Assembly (NCBI GenBank): GCA_020055645.1
Contig: CM034546.1
Span: forward strand, 104,987,812-105,051,811
DNA: 64,000 nucleotides
Source of the DNA: Tomocerus qinae
Lineage: Eukaryota > Arthropoda > Collembola > Entomobryomorpha > Tomoceridae
Direction of reading: 5' to 3'
This document shows positions 1 through 11,250 of the stretch, one piece after another. The notes beneath the pieces are model-generated. The model ran no database searches. It worked only from the letters and a program-made list of their open reading frames with translations, and was not told the DNA's origin. Within the stretch, counting starts at the first letter, position 1. Every line of letters begins with the position of its first letter. The translations under genes and the position numbers were made by a program.

Positions 1-2883
1 ATTGACATATTATTAGTCAATAATCGCTTTAAGTTTATGTTTATGTCGTAATAGTACGTCTAATCCTTCTTCAATATCAGAGTCTATATTAAAAATTATA
101 TAAATAATGATTTAATCTGCTTCTACTTTTTACCACATACCTAATTTAGAAAATTCGGGAATGAAAACCTTGTGAAAGTATAAGTTGGTATTTTAGATTT
201 GATAATAGTGGTGGAAATACTGACATCTTTTTTGTTGTGCCAGGCAATATTATGTGACTCACAATTTTAATTACCAATGTTAATTAAATTTGAATTTTTA
301 ATTACAAAATATGTTGTTAATAATTGTTAGATTGCTTAATTTCAACTCAGCATTGGCAACGTGAATTTATGCATATGATGCTTTCGATTCTCTATATTTT
401 TTAAGGAATATAGAAAAAGCGAGAGTCTTTTTGTTGTTGATATAAAAATTGAATGAATCAGTATTGACATATTATTAGTCAATAATCGCTTTAAGTTTAT
501 GTTTATGTCGTAATAGTACGTCTAATCCTTCTTCAATATCAGAGTCTATATTAAAAATTATATAAATAATGATTTAATCTGCTTCTACTTTTTACCACAT
601 ACCTAATTCAGAAAATTCGGGAATGAAAACCTTGTGAAAGTATAAGTTGGTATTTTAGATTTGATAATAGTGGTGGAAATACTGACATCTTTTTTGTTGT
701 GCCAGGCAATATTATGTGACTCACAATTTTAATTACCAATGTTAATTAAATTTGAATTTTTAAATACAAAATATGTTGTTAATAATTGTTAGATTCTTTA
801 ATTTCAACTCAGCATTGGCAACATAAATTTATTTGTTTGATGTTTTCGATTTTCTAGATTTTTATATAGAAAATAGAAGAAGCGAGAGTCGTTTTGTTAT
901 TGAAATAAAAATTAAATGAATCAGTATTGACATATTATTAGTCACTTCATTATTAGAGTCAATATTAAAAATTATATATATAACGATTTAATCTGCTTCT
1001 ATTTTTTAACACCTACCTAATTCAGAAAATTCGGGAATGAAAACCTTGTGAAAGTATAAGTTGGTATTTTAGATTTTGATAATAGTGGTGGAAATACTGA
1101 CATCTTTTTTGTTGTGCCAGGCAATATTATGTGACTCACAATTTTAATTACCAATGTTAATTAAATTTGAATTTTTAATTACAAAATATGTTGTTAATAA
1201 TTGTTAGATTCTTTAATTTCAACTCAGCATTGGCAACATAAATTTATTTGTTTGATGTTATAGATTTTCTAGATTTTTATATAGAAAATAGAAGAAGCGA
1301 GAGTCTTTTTGTTGTTGAATTAAAAATTAAAAGGAATCAGTATTGACATATTATTAGTCACTTTATTATTAGAGTCAATATTAAAAATTATATATCAAAC
1401 GATTTAATCTGCTTCTATTTTTTAACACCTACCTAATTCAGAAAATTCGGGAATGAAAACCTTGTGAAAGTATAAGTTGGTATTTTAGATTTTGATAATA
1501 GTGGTGGAAATACTGACATCTTTTTTGTTGTGCCAGGCAATATTATGTGACTCACAATTTTAATTACCAATGTTAATTAAATTTGAATTTTTAATTACAA
1601 AATATGTTGTTAATAATTGTTAGATTCTTTAATTTCAACTCAGCATTGGCAACATAAATTTATTTGTATGATGCTTTCGATTTTCTAGATTTTTATATAA
1701 AAAATAGAAAAAGCGAGAGTCTTTTTGTTGTTGCTATAAAAATTAAATGAATCAGTATTGACATATTATTAGTCAATAATCGCTTTAAGTTGATGTTGAT
1801 GTCGTAATAGTACGTCTAATCCTTCTTCAATATCAGAGTCCATATTAAAAATTATATAAATAATGATTTAATCTGCTTCTACTTTTTACCACATACCTAA
1901 TTCAGAAAATTCGGGAATGAAAACCTTGTGAAAGTATAAGTTGGTATTTTAGATTTGATAATAGTGGTGGAAATACTGACATCTTTTTTGTTGTGCCAGG
2001 CAATATTATGTGACTCACAATTTTAATTACCAATGTTAATTAAATTTGAATTTTTAAATACAAAATATGTTGTTAATAATTGTTAGATTCTTTAATTTCA
2101 ACTCAGCATTGGCAACATAAATTTATTTGTTTGATGTTTTCGATTTTCTAGATTTTTATATAGAAAATAGAACAAGCGAGAGTCGTTTTGTTATTGAATT
2201 AAAAATTAAATGAATCAGTATTGACATATTATTAGTCACTTCATTATTAGAGTCAATATTAAAAATTATATATATAACGATTTAATCTGCTTCTATTTTT
2301 TAACACCTACCTAATTCAGAAAATTCGGGAATGAAAACCTTGTGAAAGTATAAGTTGGTATTTTAGATTTTGATAATAGTGGTGGAAATACTGACATCTT
2401 TTTTGTTGTGCCAGGCAATATTATGTCACTCACAATTTTAATTTCCAATGTTGATTAAATTTGAATTTTTAATTACAAAATATGTTGTTAATAATTGTTA
2501 GATTCTTTAATTTCAACTCAGCATTGGCAACATAAATTTATTTGTATGATGCTTTCGATTTTCTAGGTTTTTATATAGAAAATAGAACAAGCGAGAGTCG
2601 TTTTGTTATTGAATTAAAAATTAAATGAATCAGTATTGACATATTATTAGTCACTTCATTATTAGAGTCAATATTAAAAATTATATATATAACGATTTAA
2701 TCTGCTTCTATTTTTTAACACCTACCTAATTCAGAAAATTCGGGAATGAAAACCTTGTGAAAGTATAAGTTTGTATTTTAGATTTTCATAATAGTGGTGG
2801 AATTACTGACATCTTTTTTGTTGTGCCAGGCAATATTATGTGACTCACAATTTTAATTACCAATGTGAATTAAATTTTAATTT
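1..2883. repeat. Higher-order satellite of ~463-bp and ~415-bp units
   Basis: Head-to-tail copies of one AT-rich unit begin at 1, 463, 926, 1342, 1757, 2220 and 2635, each with ATTGACATATTATTAGTCA. Spacings are 462, 463, 416, 415, 463 and 415 bp, and the last copy breaks off near 2883. Long units (L) carry about 48 bp, with AATAATCGCTTTAAG, that short units (S) lack. The order is L-L-S-S-L-S-S, so an L-S-S block of about 1294 bp repeats. Units are nearly identical, which fits recent unequal exchange. No coding potential is seen. The array may continue to the left of the window. Confidence 0.95.
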
Positions 2884-3211
2884 TACCAACCGAAGAACTC
2901 AAGGAGGAATTTTACTTCTGTGATATATACATGGTAATTTAAAAACTACTCCATAAGCTTTAAGGGGAAATTAAGCAAAGTCTTCTCAAAGATCCGGCAT
3001 TACAAGAATAAAACCAACAGCAAGCCGTAACAGAAGCTCGCCTGAGTAAATGGGACCGTGTGCATATTTTGGTTGTGATAATAATAGAAATAAATTTATT
3101 TTGATTATTAAAGTAAGCACTAATTCAAACTAGATTAATATAATTCATAATCTATACTATATTATAATTTGCGGGAGTATGTATGTCTATATGTCCACCC
3201 CTATTTTACTT
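2884..3211. other. Spacer of repeat fragments between satellite and minisatellite
   Basis: No gene. About 2890-3010 resembles dispersed sequence near 37,545-37,590 and 37,985-38,005. Positions 3014-3060 carry the terminal motif GCAAGCCGTAACAGAAGCTC of the fold-back family whose other ends are at 5398, 8745 and 12,715. The satellite therefore ends against older repeat debris. Confidence 0.6.
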
Positions 3212-3752
3212 ATTTTGACACTTCTAGAAGCAGTTAATCCCTTGGTGACACTTCTAGAAGCAGTAAAACCTTATGTTGACACATCTAGAAGCAATAGAAA
3301 CCTATGTTGACACTTCTAGAAACAGTAAACCCTATGTTGACACTTCTAGAAGCAGTGAAACCCTATGTTAACACTTCTAGAAGCAGTAAAACCCTATGTT
3401 GATACTTTAAATATCAATAAAACTCTATGTTGACACTTCTAGAAGCAGTAAAACCCTATTTTGACACTTTTAATAGCAATAAAACTCTATTTTGACACTT
3501 CTAGAAGTAGTAAAATAATATGTTGACACTACTAGAACCAGTAAAACAATATGTTGACACTTTTAGAAGCAGTAAAACCCTATGTTGTCACTTCTAGAAG
3601 CAGTAAAACCAAGGTGCATGTAGTGAAACCTTATGTCGACACTTCTAGAAGCAATAAAACCCTATGTTAACACTTCTAGAAGCAATAATACTATATGTTG
3701 ACACTTCCAGAAGTAGTAAAACCCTATGTTAACACTCCTAGAAGTAGTAAAA
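3212..3752. repeat. 31-bp minisatellite
   Basis: About 17 diverged tandem copies of a ~31-bp unit whose core is GACACTTCTAGAAGCAGTAA. Unit length and sequence vary, so this is an older array than the satellite to its left. A small ORF that reads through it follows the repeat and is not a gene. Confidence 0.9.
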
Positions 3753-3800
3753 TCATAATTTGTCATATATTTTGTTATATATTTATTTATTTATTATATA

Positions 3801-5176
3801 TTTTTAGCTCGCCTGAAAAGGCAGCTTATAGAATCGCACAGTCCGTCCGTCCGTCCGTCCGTTTACACGATAACTTTTGAAGACATTCATGGATTTCAAC
3901 TAAACTTGGCAAAAACATTGCCTATGGACCTGTGACAAAGCCTATTGAAAATGGGCAACATTGGTCCATAGGTTGCTGAGATGCCGCGCGCTCACTTTGT
4001 CTTCATTTTAATAGTCAAAATGAAAATGTAACATTAAATGGACATTAAAAGTTCAAATGTGCTTCCTATGGATTGTTAGGGTATAGTACAAAATATTAAA
4101 TGCCGCTTCAACAAAATTTAAGGTTTTATAATAAATTCAATAAAACTGGAAAATACGTATTATAGGACGAAAATAAATCTATTTCGCATTTATATGCAAA
4201 TAGATAGTGAAAATAAATTGATGTTGACTATCAAAATAAACAGCAAATCAAATTCGATTTCAAGCAAAATAGATTGATGTTGACTATGAAAATCAACAGA
4301 AAATCAAAACTGATTAATGTTAACTATGAAAATCAACCGAAAATCAAAATTGATTAACATTGAGCATTAAAATCAACCGAAAATCAAAATTGATTAATAT
4401 TGAGTATGAAAATCAACAGAAAATCAAAACTGATTAATGCTGACTATGAAAATCAACAGAAAATCAAAATTGATTAATGTTGACTATGAAAATCAACAGA
4501 AAATCAAAACTGATTAATGTTGACTATGAAAATCTACAGAAAACCAAAATTGATTAATGTTGACTATGAAAATCAACAGAAAATCAAAACTGATTAATGT
4601 TGACTATGAAAATCTACAGAAAACCAAAATTGATTAATTTTGACTATGAAAATCAACAGATAGTCAATCTTGATTGATTATGAGAATTAAAATCTACAGA
4701 AAATTAAAATCGGTTAATAATGATTATCAAAATTTAAAGCAAATCAAAAAATTGAAAATTGACTATAAAATTGAATAAAAAGCCAAAATAGATTTTTTTC
4801 CATCGTCTAATAGTTATTTTACAGTTTAATTTGCTTTATTATAAAATCTCAAATTTGGTAGAAGCGGATTGAAATATTTTATACTATCCCGCTAACAATT
4901 TATAGGAAACGCCATTGAACTTTTCAATGTCCATTTAATGCCAAATTTTCACTTTGACTATCAAAATGAAGACAAAGTGAGCGCGCGGTATCTCAGCAAC
5001 CAATGGACTGATTTACCCCCAATTCAATAGGGATCGTCAGTGGTCCATAGGCATTGTTTTTGCCAAGTTTGGTCAATATCCATTATTGCTTTCGAAAGTT
5101 ATCGTGGCGACGGACGTACGGACGTACGGACTGTCTGTGCGGTTCTATAAGCTCGCTTACTCAGGCGAGCTAAAAA
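3801..5176. mobile_element. Fold-back element A, complete copy
   Basis: The ends are inverted copies of TTTTTAGCTCGCCTGA (3801; complement ends at 5176). Each is followed inward by a GTCC or GACGG run and then ~350-400 bp of diverged inverted arm, including CAGCAACC and GAGCGCGCGG segments. The centre (about 4215-4770) is a tandem array of a 40-bp unit containing TTGACTATGAAAATCAACAG. This layout, long inverted arms around a minisatellite, is that of FB/Galileo-like elements. No ORF is present, so it would need enzymes in trans. No clear target duplication was found. Confidence 0.8.
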
Positions 5177-6783
5177 GGGCGCACCTTGCTAGAAAATACT
5201 GAGAATGTTTAAATATCGTTTATTCGTAATTAATTTATATTACAACAAGCCGTAACAGCAGCTCGCCTGATTAAAAGATTACCGTGTACACATTTTGGTC
5301 GACGAAAAGTACTCGCACGTAACACAAAACCGAGCGCACGGATTTTGACAAAACTTTCAGAATTGAGTCTTTATAATATATATATCTACGACATATTAAA
5401 ACCTACAGCAAGCCGTAACAGAAGCTCGCCTGAGTGAAGGTTACCGTGTACACATTTTTAAGGACGAAAAGTACTCGCACGTAGCACAAAACCGAGCGTA
5501 CGGATTTTGATCAAACTTTCAGAATTAGGTCTTTATAATGTAGCTATTACATATTAAAAATTCAGACATTGATATTATAAGGAAACGAAGCTATATTATT
5601 TGAAAAATCACCAAAAAACCAAAATTGATTAATGTTGACTATGAAAATCAACAGAAAATCAAAACTGATTAATGTTGACTATGAAAATCTACAGAAAACC
5701 AAAATTGATTAATGTTGACTATGAAAATCAACAGAAAATCAAAACTGATTAATGTTGACTATGAAAATCTACAGAAAACCAAAATTGATTAATTTTGACT
5801 ATGAAAATCAACAGATAGTCAATCTTGATTGATTATGAGAATTAAAATCTACAGAAAATTAAAATCGGTTAATAATGATTATCAAAATTTAAAGCAAATC
5901 AAAAAATTGAAAATTGACTATAAAATTGAATAAAAAGCCAAAATAGATTTTTTTCCATCGTCTAATAGTTATTTTACAGTTTAATTTGCTTTATTATAAA
6001 ATCTCAAATTTGGTAGAAGCGGATTGAAATATTTTATACTATCCCGCTAACAATTTATAGGAAACGCCATTGAACTTTTCAATGTCCATTTAATGCCAAA
6101 TTTTCACTTTGACTATCAAAATGAAGACAAAGTGAGCGCGCGGTATCTCAGCAACCAATGGACTGATTTACCCCCAATTCAATAGGGATCGTCAGTGGTC
6201 CATAGGCATTGTTTTTGCCAAGTTTGGTCAATATCCATTATTGCTTTCGAAAGTTATCGTGGCGACGGACGTACGGACGTACGGACTGTCTGTGCGGTTC
6301 TATAAGCTCGCTTACTCAGGCGAGCTAAAAAGGGCGCACCTTGCTAGAAAATACTGAGAATGTTTAAATATCGTTTATTCGTAATTAATTTATATTACAA
6401 CAAGCCGTAACAGCAGCTCGCCTGATTAAAAGATTACCGTGTACACATTTTGGTCGACGAAAAGTACTCGCACACTCGCACGTAACACAAAACCGAGCGC
6501 ACGGATTTTGACAAAACTTTCAGAATTGAGTCTTTATAATATATATATCTACGACATATTAAAACCTACAGCAAGCCGTAACAGAAGCTCGCCTGAGTGA
6601 AGGTTACCGTGTACACATTTTTAAGGACGAAAAGTACTCGCACGTAGCACAAAACCGAGCGTACGGATTTTGATCAAACTTTCAGAATTAGGTCTTTATA
6701 ATGTAGCTATTACATATTAAAAATTCAGACATTGATATTATAAGGAAACGAAGCTATATTATTTGAAAAATCACCAAAAAACC
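4466..6783. repeat. Tandem segmental duplication, ~1.16 kb
   Basis: Sequence from about 4466-5620 is repeated almost base for base at about 5621-6783. The offset is 1155 bp up to position ~6470 and 1163 bp after it, because copy two carries eight extra bases (a repeat of ACACTCGC). The duplicated block runs from inside the 40-bp minisatellite of element A, across its right end (5176 and 6331), through two family-B end motifs and back into the same minisatellite. Both breakpoints lie in identical minisatellite sequence, which suggests unequal exchange. Confidence 0.9.
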
Positions 6784-8745
6784 AAAATTGATTAATGTTG
6801 ACTATGAAAATCAACAGAAAATCAAAATTGATTAATGTTGACTATAAAAATCGACATAAATTCAAAACTGATAATGTTGACTATGAAAACCAACACAAAA
6901 TACAAAATTGATTAATGTTGACTATGAAAACTAACAGAAAATCAAAATTGATTCATTTTTACTATGAAAATCAACAAAAATTAAAAATTTATTAGCGTTG
7001 ACTATGAAAATCTAAAGAAAATCAAAATCGGCCAATATTAATTATCAAAATCAATAGAAATTGGAAAAATGCAAGTTTGACTATAAAATTGAATATAAAT
7101 GCGAAATAGATTTATTTCCGTCCGCTAATAGTTATTTTCCTGTTTTATTTGTTTTATTATAAAATCTTAAATTTGGTAGAAGCGGTGTGAAATATTTTAT
7201 ACTATCCCGCTAACAATTTATAGGAAACACAATTGAACTTTTTATTGCCAATTTTTCACTTTGACTATCAAAATGAAGACAAAGTGAGCGCGCGGTATCT
7301 CAGCAACCTATGGAGCGATTTGAACAAAAATCAATAGGGTTCGTTACCAGTCCATAGGCATTGTTTATGCCAAGTTTGGTCAACTTCCGTCTTTGTTTTC
7401 GAAAGTTATCGTGGGTACGGACGGACGGACGGACGGACGGACGGACGGACGGACAGACTGTGCGATTCTATAAGCTGCCTTATTCAGGCGAGCTAAAAAT
7501 GATTTACACGTATTTTGATAGTCTTTTGAATTTTTCAAATCGTATATACCGGACGCTTAGTGGTAAAATTGGCAAATTTTAGCGATTGATTAAACAGCTG
7601 GAGTACAGATACACTAGATTTTTAGCTCGCCTGAATAAGGCAGCTTATAGAATCGCACAGTCTGTCCGTCCGTACGTCCATCCGTCCGTCCGTCCGTCCG
7701 TCCGTCCGTCCGTCCGTACCCACTATAACTTTCGAACGCAAAGACGGATATTGACCAAACTAGGCAGAAACAATGTCTAGGGACCACTGACGATCCCTAT
7801 TGATTTTGGGGCTAATCGGTCTATTGGTTGCCGAGATACCGCGCGCTCACTTTGTCTTCATTTAGATAGTCAAAGTGGAAAATGGGCATTAAAAAGTTCA
7901 ATTGCGTTTCCTATAAATTGTTAGCGGGATAGTATGAAATATTTCACTTCGCTTCTACCAAATTTAAGATTTTATAGTAAAGCAAATAAAACCGGAAAGT
8001 AACTATAAGAGGACGGAAATAAATCTATTTCGCATTTATATTCAATTTTATAGTCAAACTTGCATTATTCCAATTTCTATTGATTTTCATTATTAATATT
8101 GACCGATTTTGATTCTCTTTAGATTTTCATAGTCAACATTGTTCAATTTTGGTTTTATGCTGATTTTTATAGTCAACATTCATCAATTTTGACTTTATGT
8201 TGATTTTCATAGTCATCATTCATCAATTTTGATTTTATGTTGATTTTCATTGTCAAAATTATTCAATTTTGAATCCCTATTGATTTTGGGGCAAATCGGT
8301 CCATTGGTTGCTGAGATGCCGTGCGCTCACTTTGTCTTCATTTTGATAGTCAAAGTGAAAAATGGGCATTAAAAAGTTCAATTGCGTTTCATATAAAATC
8401 TTTCACTCCGCTTCTACCAAATTTAGTTTGAATTTATGTTGATTTTCATAGTCAACATTAATCAATTTTTATTTTCGGTTGATTTTTCAAATAATACAGC
8501 TTCGCTTTGGTTGCGTTATAATTGTATTAGTTAAAGATGACGTCAGTTTTGATATATCCTTATAATATCAATGTCTGAATTTTTAATATGTCGTAGCTAC
8601 ATATATAAACACTCGATTCTGAAAGTTTGATCAAAATCTGTACGTTCGGTTTTGTGTTACAACGGGCGATTACTATTCGTCTACCAAAATGTGTACATGG
8701 TAACCTTTACTCAGGCGAGCTTCTGTTACGGCTTGCTGTAGGTTT
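5398..8745. mobile_element. Fold-back element B, composite
   Basis: Inverted ends begin AAACCTACAGCAAGCCGTAA (5398; duplicated at about 6560; complement ends at 8745) and continue with matching arms containing ACCGTGTACACATTTT, a CGGTTTTGTG-type segment and AAGCTATATTATTTG. Inside lie the 40-bp minisatellite in plus sense, an A-type right end (to 7499), a 119-bp spacer, an A-type left end (from 7619) and the minisatellite in minus sense. The whole interval is therefore a large imperfect palindrome. No coding region is present. Confidence 0.75.
7619..8440. mobile_element. Fold-back element A, left arm plus inverted minisatellite
   Basis: Starts with TTTTTAGCTCGCCTGA and a run of eleven or so GTCC units. 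It mirrors the right arm at about 7085-7499, including the segments around CACTTTGTCTTCATTT and CTATAAATTGTTAGCG. It then enters 40-bp minisatellite units read on the opposite strand. The matching A right end is the one at 7499, so the two A ends face outward from a short spacer. Confidence 0.75.
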
Positions 8746-8864
8746 AAGTTTTAAAACTTTATTTTCTATGAAATATTTCAAATTAGCCCCTTAAGGGAAG
8801 CGTATGTTGGCAACCGGCAAATTATTCTGACTCATATTGCCTCTTAACTTTTTTTGCACCAAAG

Positions 8865-9142
8865 GAATCAACTCAAAAACCAAAAGAGCTACAACAAAGT
8901 TTAAATAGGGAAAAAGATGCTCAATAACCCACAGCATTTGGCTCCGAAAGAATATTTTAAACTTTTCTCTGTAGTTGCGATTAATTGCAAATTCCGCACG
9001 AAAACGTTTATACCTCCAGATTGGACCAATATGTTTGAAATATTCTTTCGGAGCCAAATGCAGGGGATTGTGGAGTATCTGCTTGCCTATTTAAACTTTT
9101 TTGTACGTCTATTGGTTTTTGAGTTGATTCGGTTGCTGTAAA
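8865..9142. repeat. Small inverted repeat (MITE-like)
   Basis: Imperfect arms of about 105 bp (8865-8970 and 9040-9142) share GAATCAACTCAAAAACCAA and TTTGGCTCCGAAAGAATATT. About 70 bp of unique loop separate them. Short ORFs run through both arms on both strands, as expected from a palindrome, and they show no protein similarity that I recognise. Confidence 0.75.
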
Positions 9143-9179
9143 GGAAGTCGGATGTAATCTGTATTATATGTTCTTCATG

Positions 9180-9960
9180 ATTGGGCCTTGGCGGAGCCAG
9201 GCATAAGCAGTGTAGTGCTTATGCCTGCTTGCCGTGCTTCTGCCTTCTACTACTCTACTCTCGGGCTAGATAGCTTTGGCAATCGATATGATTTTCGCGC
9301 AAATTTTGTATTTACTTTTCCGTGTAACTTACTATAGTTACTAAAAGCCGATTTATCCTGAATAAAGTACAATACTGAAAAGATACACCGCAAATTTTGG
9401 GGGAATATGAAATCGATTGCCATACCTTTCTAGTGAAGGAGCCCAGCTTAAAATGGGCGGCTGTTTGTTTCCGCGTGACACATGTATTAAGAGCCAAGTG
9501 GATGAAATCCTCCGGAGGATTTTATCCACTTGGCTCAAATACATTGAAGAGAAAAATTTACATGAGGGGGGATTCGTCGTTTTAAAAGTGTCATTAATGT
9601 GTATCATTTCCAATAGATGCCTTTTGGTATGACTTTTGCAACTATTATCCCCTCGCGGTTGCTGGAAGCATCAACGTAAATAAGATCTCTTCTTATTTAC
9701 GTAATAAATCAACTAATACCTTTCTAGCCCGAGAGTACTCACTCGGCACTCGCACTCGGCTGCTGGCTGGCTAGACTGAGATGAGAAGACAAGCACTCTG
9801 CTTGCCTTCTCATCCTTGGCGGAGCCAGGTATAAAGCAATGCCTGCTTGCCGTGCTTCTACCTTCTACCCTACTCACTCGGCTGCTGGCTGGACTGAGAT
9901 GAGAAGACAAGCAGAGTGCTTGCCTTCTCATCTGATTTCTTTCGTTCGTGCAAGCCATCC
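9180..9960. repeat. Dispersed GC-richer repeat around a hairpin element
   Basis: Segments at 9184-9290 and 9815-9960 share CTTGGCGGAGCCAGG and TGCCTGCTTGCCGTGCTTCT, and a related piece with GAGATGAGAAGACAAGCA occurs at 9775 and 9896. These are more GC-rich than their surroundings. Between them lies a hairpin element (9455-9712). No gene is supported. Confidence 0.6.
9455..9712. mobile_element. Hairpin MITE, rearranged copy
   Basis: Contains the 46-base near-palindrome centred at about 9516 (GAGCCAAGTGGATGAAATCC against GGATTTTATCCACTTGGCTC). It also contains a second hairpin near 9677-9704 built on CGTAAATAAG and CTTATTTACG. The same blocks in a different arrangement form the element at 38,150-38,340, so they are two copies of one family. 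Confidence 0.75.
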
Positions 9961-10019
9961 TTGCACCAACTTTTAATTTTTGCGGCATCTGCCAAAAAAA
10001 TTACGTTTCATCGTGTCTA

Positions 10020-10812
10020 CTGTCTATGACTGCATTATGGTGGTTGGTGGTTGATGTCGTTAGTGGCTGTTCTTCTCTGCATGTCGCATCTCTACCTATT
10101 GTTGTCCTGTCTGGCTGTCATTAGTCATCTCTGCGTCATCTCTGCCTGCCATCATCATTGGTCATCTGCCTATCATTGGTCATCTGCCTGTCATTAGTCA
10201 TCTGCCTGTCATTGGTCATCTCTGCCTTTCTTCTTTGTCATCTGGACCAAACTAACTAAGTAAGTGTATTTTTTTTTAATTTCTGCAAAGGCAGAGATGA
10301 ATAACATACACTTTGACCTAATCAAGATTTCCTGTATTCTATTCTTAGAGAATGAAGAGTCTGAGTCTATTGTTTTGAAAATCACCTTACCTACGACGTG
10401 GTTAGTGGTTGTTGTCGTCATTGGCTGTTCTTCTCTGCCTGCCTGTCACATCTCTACCTGTTGGCCTGTCATTGGTCATCTGCCTGCCATTTGTCATATC
10501 TGCACGGTTATTGTCATCTGGACCAAACTAAGTAAGTGTATTTTTTTTAAAATTTCTGCAAAGGCAGAGATGAATAACATACACTTTGACCTAATCAAGA
10601 TTTCCTGTATTCTATTCTTAGAGAATCAAGAGTCTGAGTCTACTGTTTTGAAAATCACCTTACCTACGACGTGGTTAGTGGTTGTTGTCGTCATTGGCTG
10701 TTCTTCTCTGCCTGCCTGTCACATCTCTACCTGTTGGTCTGTCATTGGTCATCTGCCTGCCATTTGTCATATCTGCACGGTTATTGTCATCTGGACCAAA
10801 CTACTGAAGTAA
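10020..10812. repeat. 273-bp tandem repeat
   Basis: Two nearly identical 273-bp units (about 10,264-10,536 and 10,537-10,812) follow partial, more diverged copies from 10,020. Because 273 is 91 codons, both units stay open in one frame and produce a 182-residue ORF. Codon use and composition are repeat-like, and the conceptual product (hydrophobic, Cys-rich, internally duplicated) matches no family I know. I treat it as non-coding. A related ~85-bp piece lies in intron 9 of the UBE2O-like gene. Confidence 0.85.
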
Positions 10813-10825
10813 GTGGGGGGGGGGG

Positions 10826-11250
10826 TATTTATTTCAACACTGAACTTTGAACTACAGACATGTGATAGGAAAATACGGACTAACACTTTTAGCATCATCG
10901 CACAATAATACACCGTACCAACTCTATGATGTAATTAAAATTATATTGGGAAATTTGTCAATGATTTTCGTAAATCCTCCCCAGGGGAAATATTTATTTC
11001 AACACTGAACTTTGAACTACAGACATGTGATATGATAGGAAAATACGGACTAAAACTTTTAGCATCATCGCGAACTAATACACTGTACCAACTCTATGGT
11101 GTAATTAAAATTATATTGGAGAATTGATTCTGATTGGTGGATGCATTTTTAAAATTGGCCAATGATTTTCATAAATCCTCTCCAGGGGAAATATTTATTT
11201 CAACACTGAACTTTGAACTACAGACATGTGATAGGAAAATACGGACTAAC
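10826..11250. repeat. 165-200-bp tandem repeat
   Basis: Three copies begin at 10,826, 10,991 and 11,192, sharing TATTTATTTCAACACTGAAC and GACATGTGATAGGAAAATAC. Unit two has a 36-bp longer spacer, and unit three is cut short by a fold-back A end. A G run of about 11 bases (10,815-10,825) sits directly before the array. Confidence 0.85.

Noticed and set aside
3212-3752. Regular short repeats with spacers, CRISPR-like at first sight
   Set aside because: Units are contiguous and degenerate with no unique spacers, and the host is a eukaryote.
4215-4770. 40-bp repeat array as a possible CRISPR or protein repeat
   Set aside because: Units are directly tandem with scattered changes, stops occur in all frames, and the array is the core of a fold-back element.
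8791-9141. ORFs on both strands (88 and 74 residues)
   Set aside because: They overlap inside an inverted repeat and mirror each other; no family likeness.
9713-9988. 91-residue minus ORF, Ser/Arg-rich
   Set aside because: It spans GC-richer dispersed repeat sequence and repeats its own segments; no start context or splice partner.
10264-10812. 182-residue ORF as a membrane protein gene
   Set aside because: It is two copies of a 273-bp tandem DNA repeat that also occurs, broken, in an intron.
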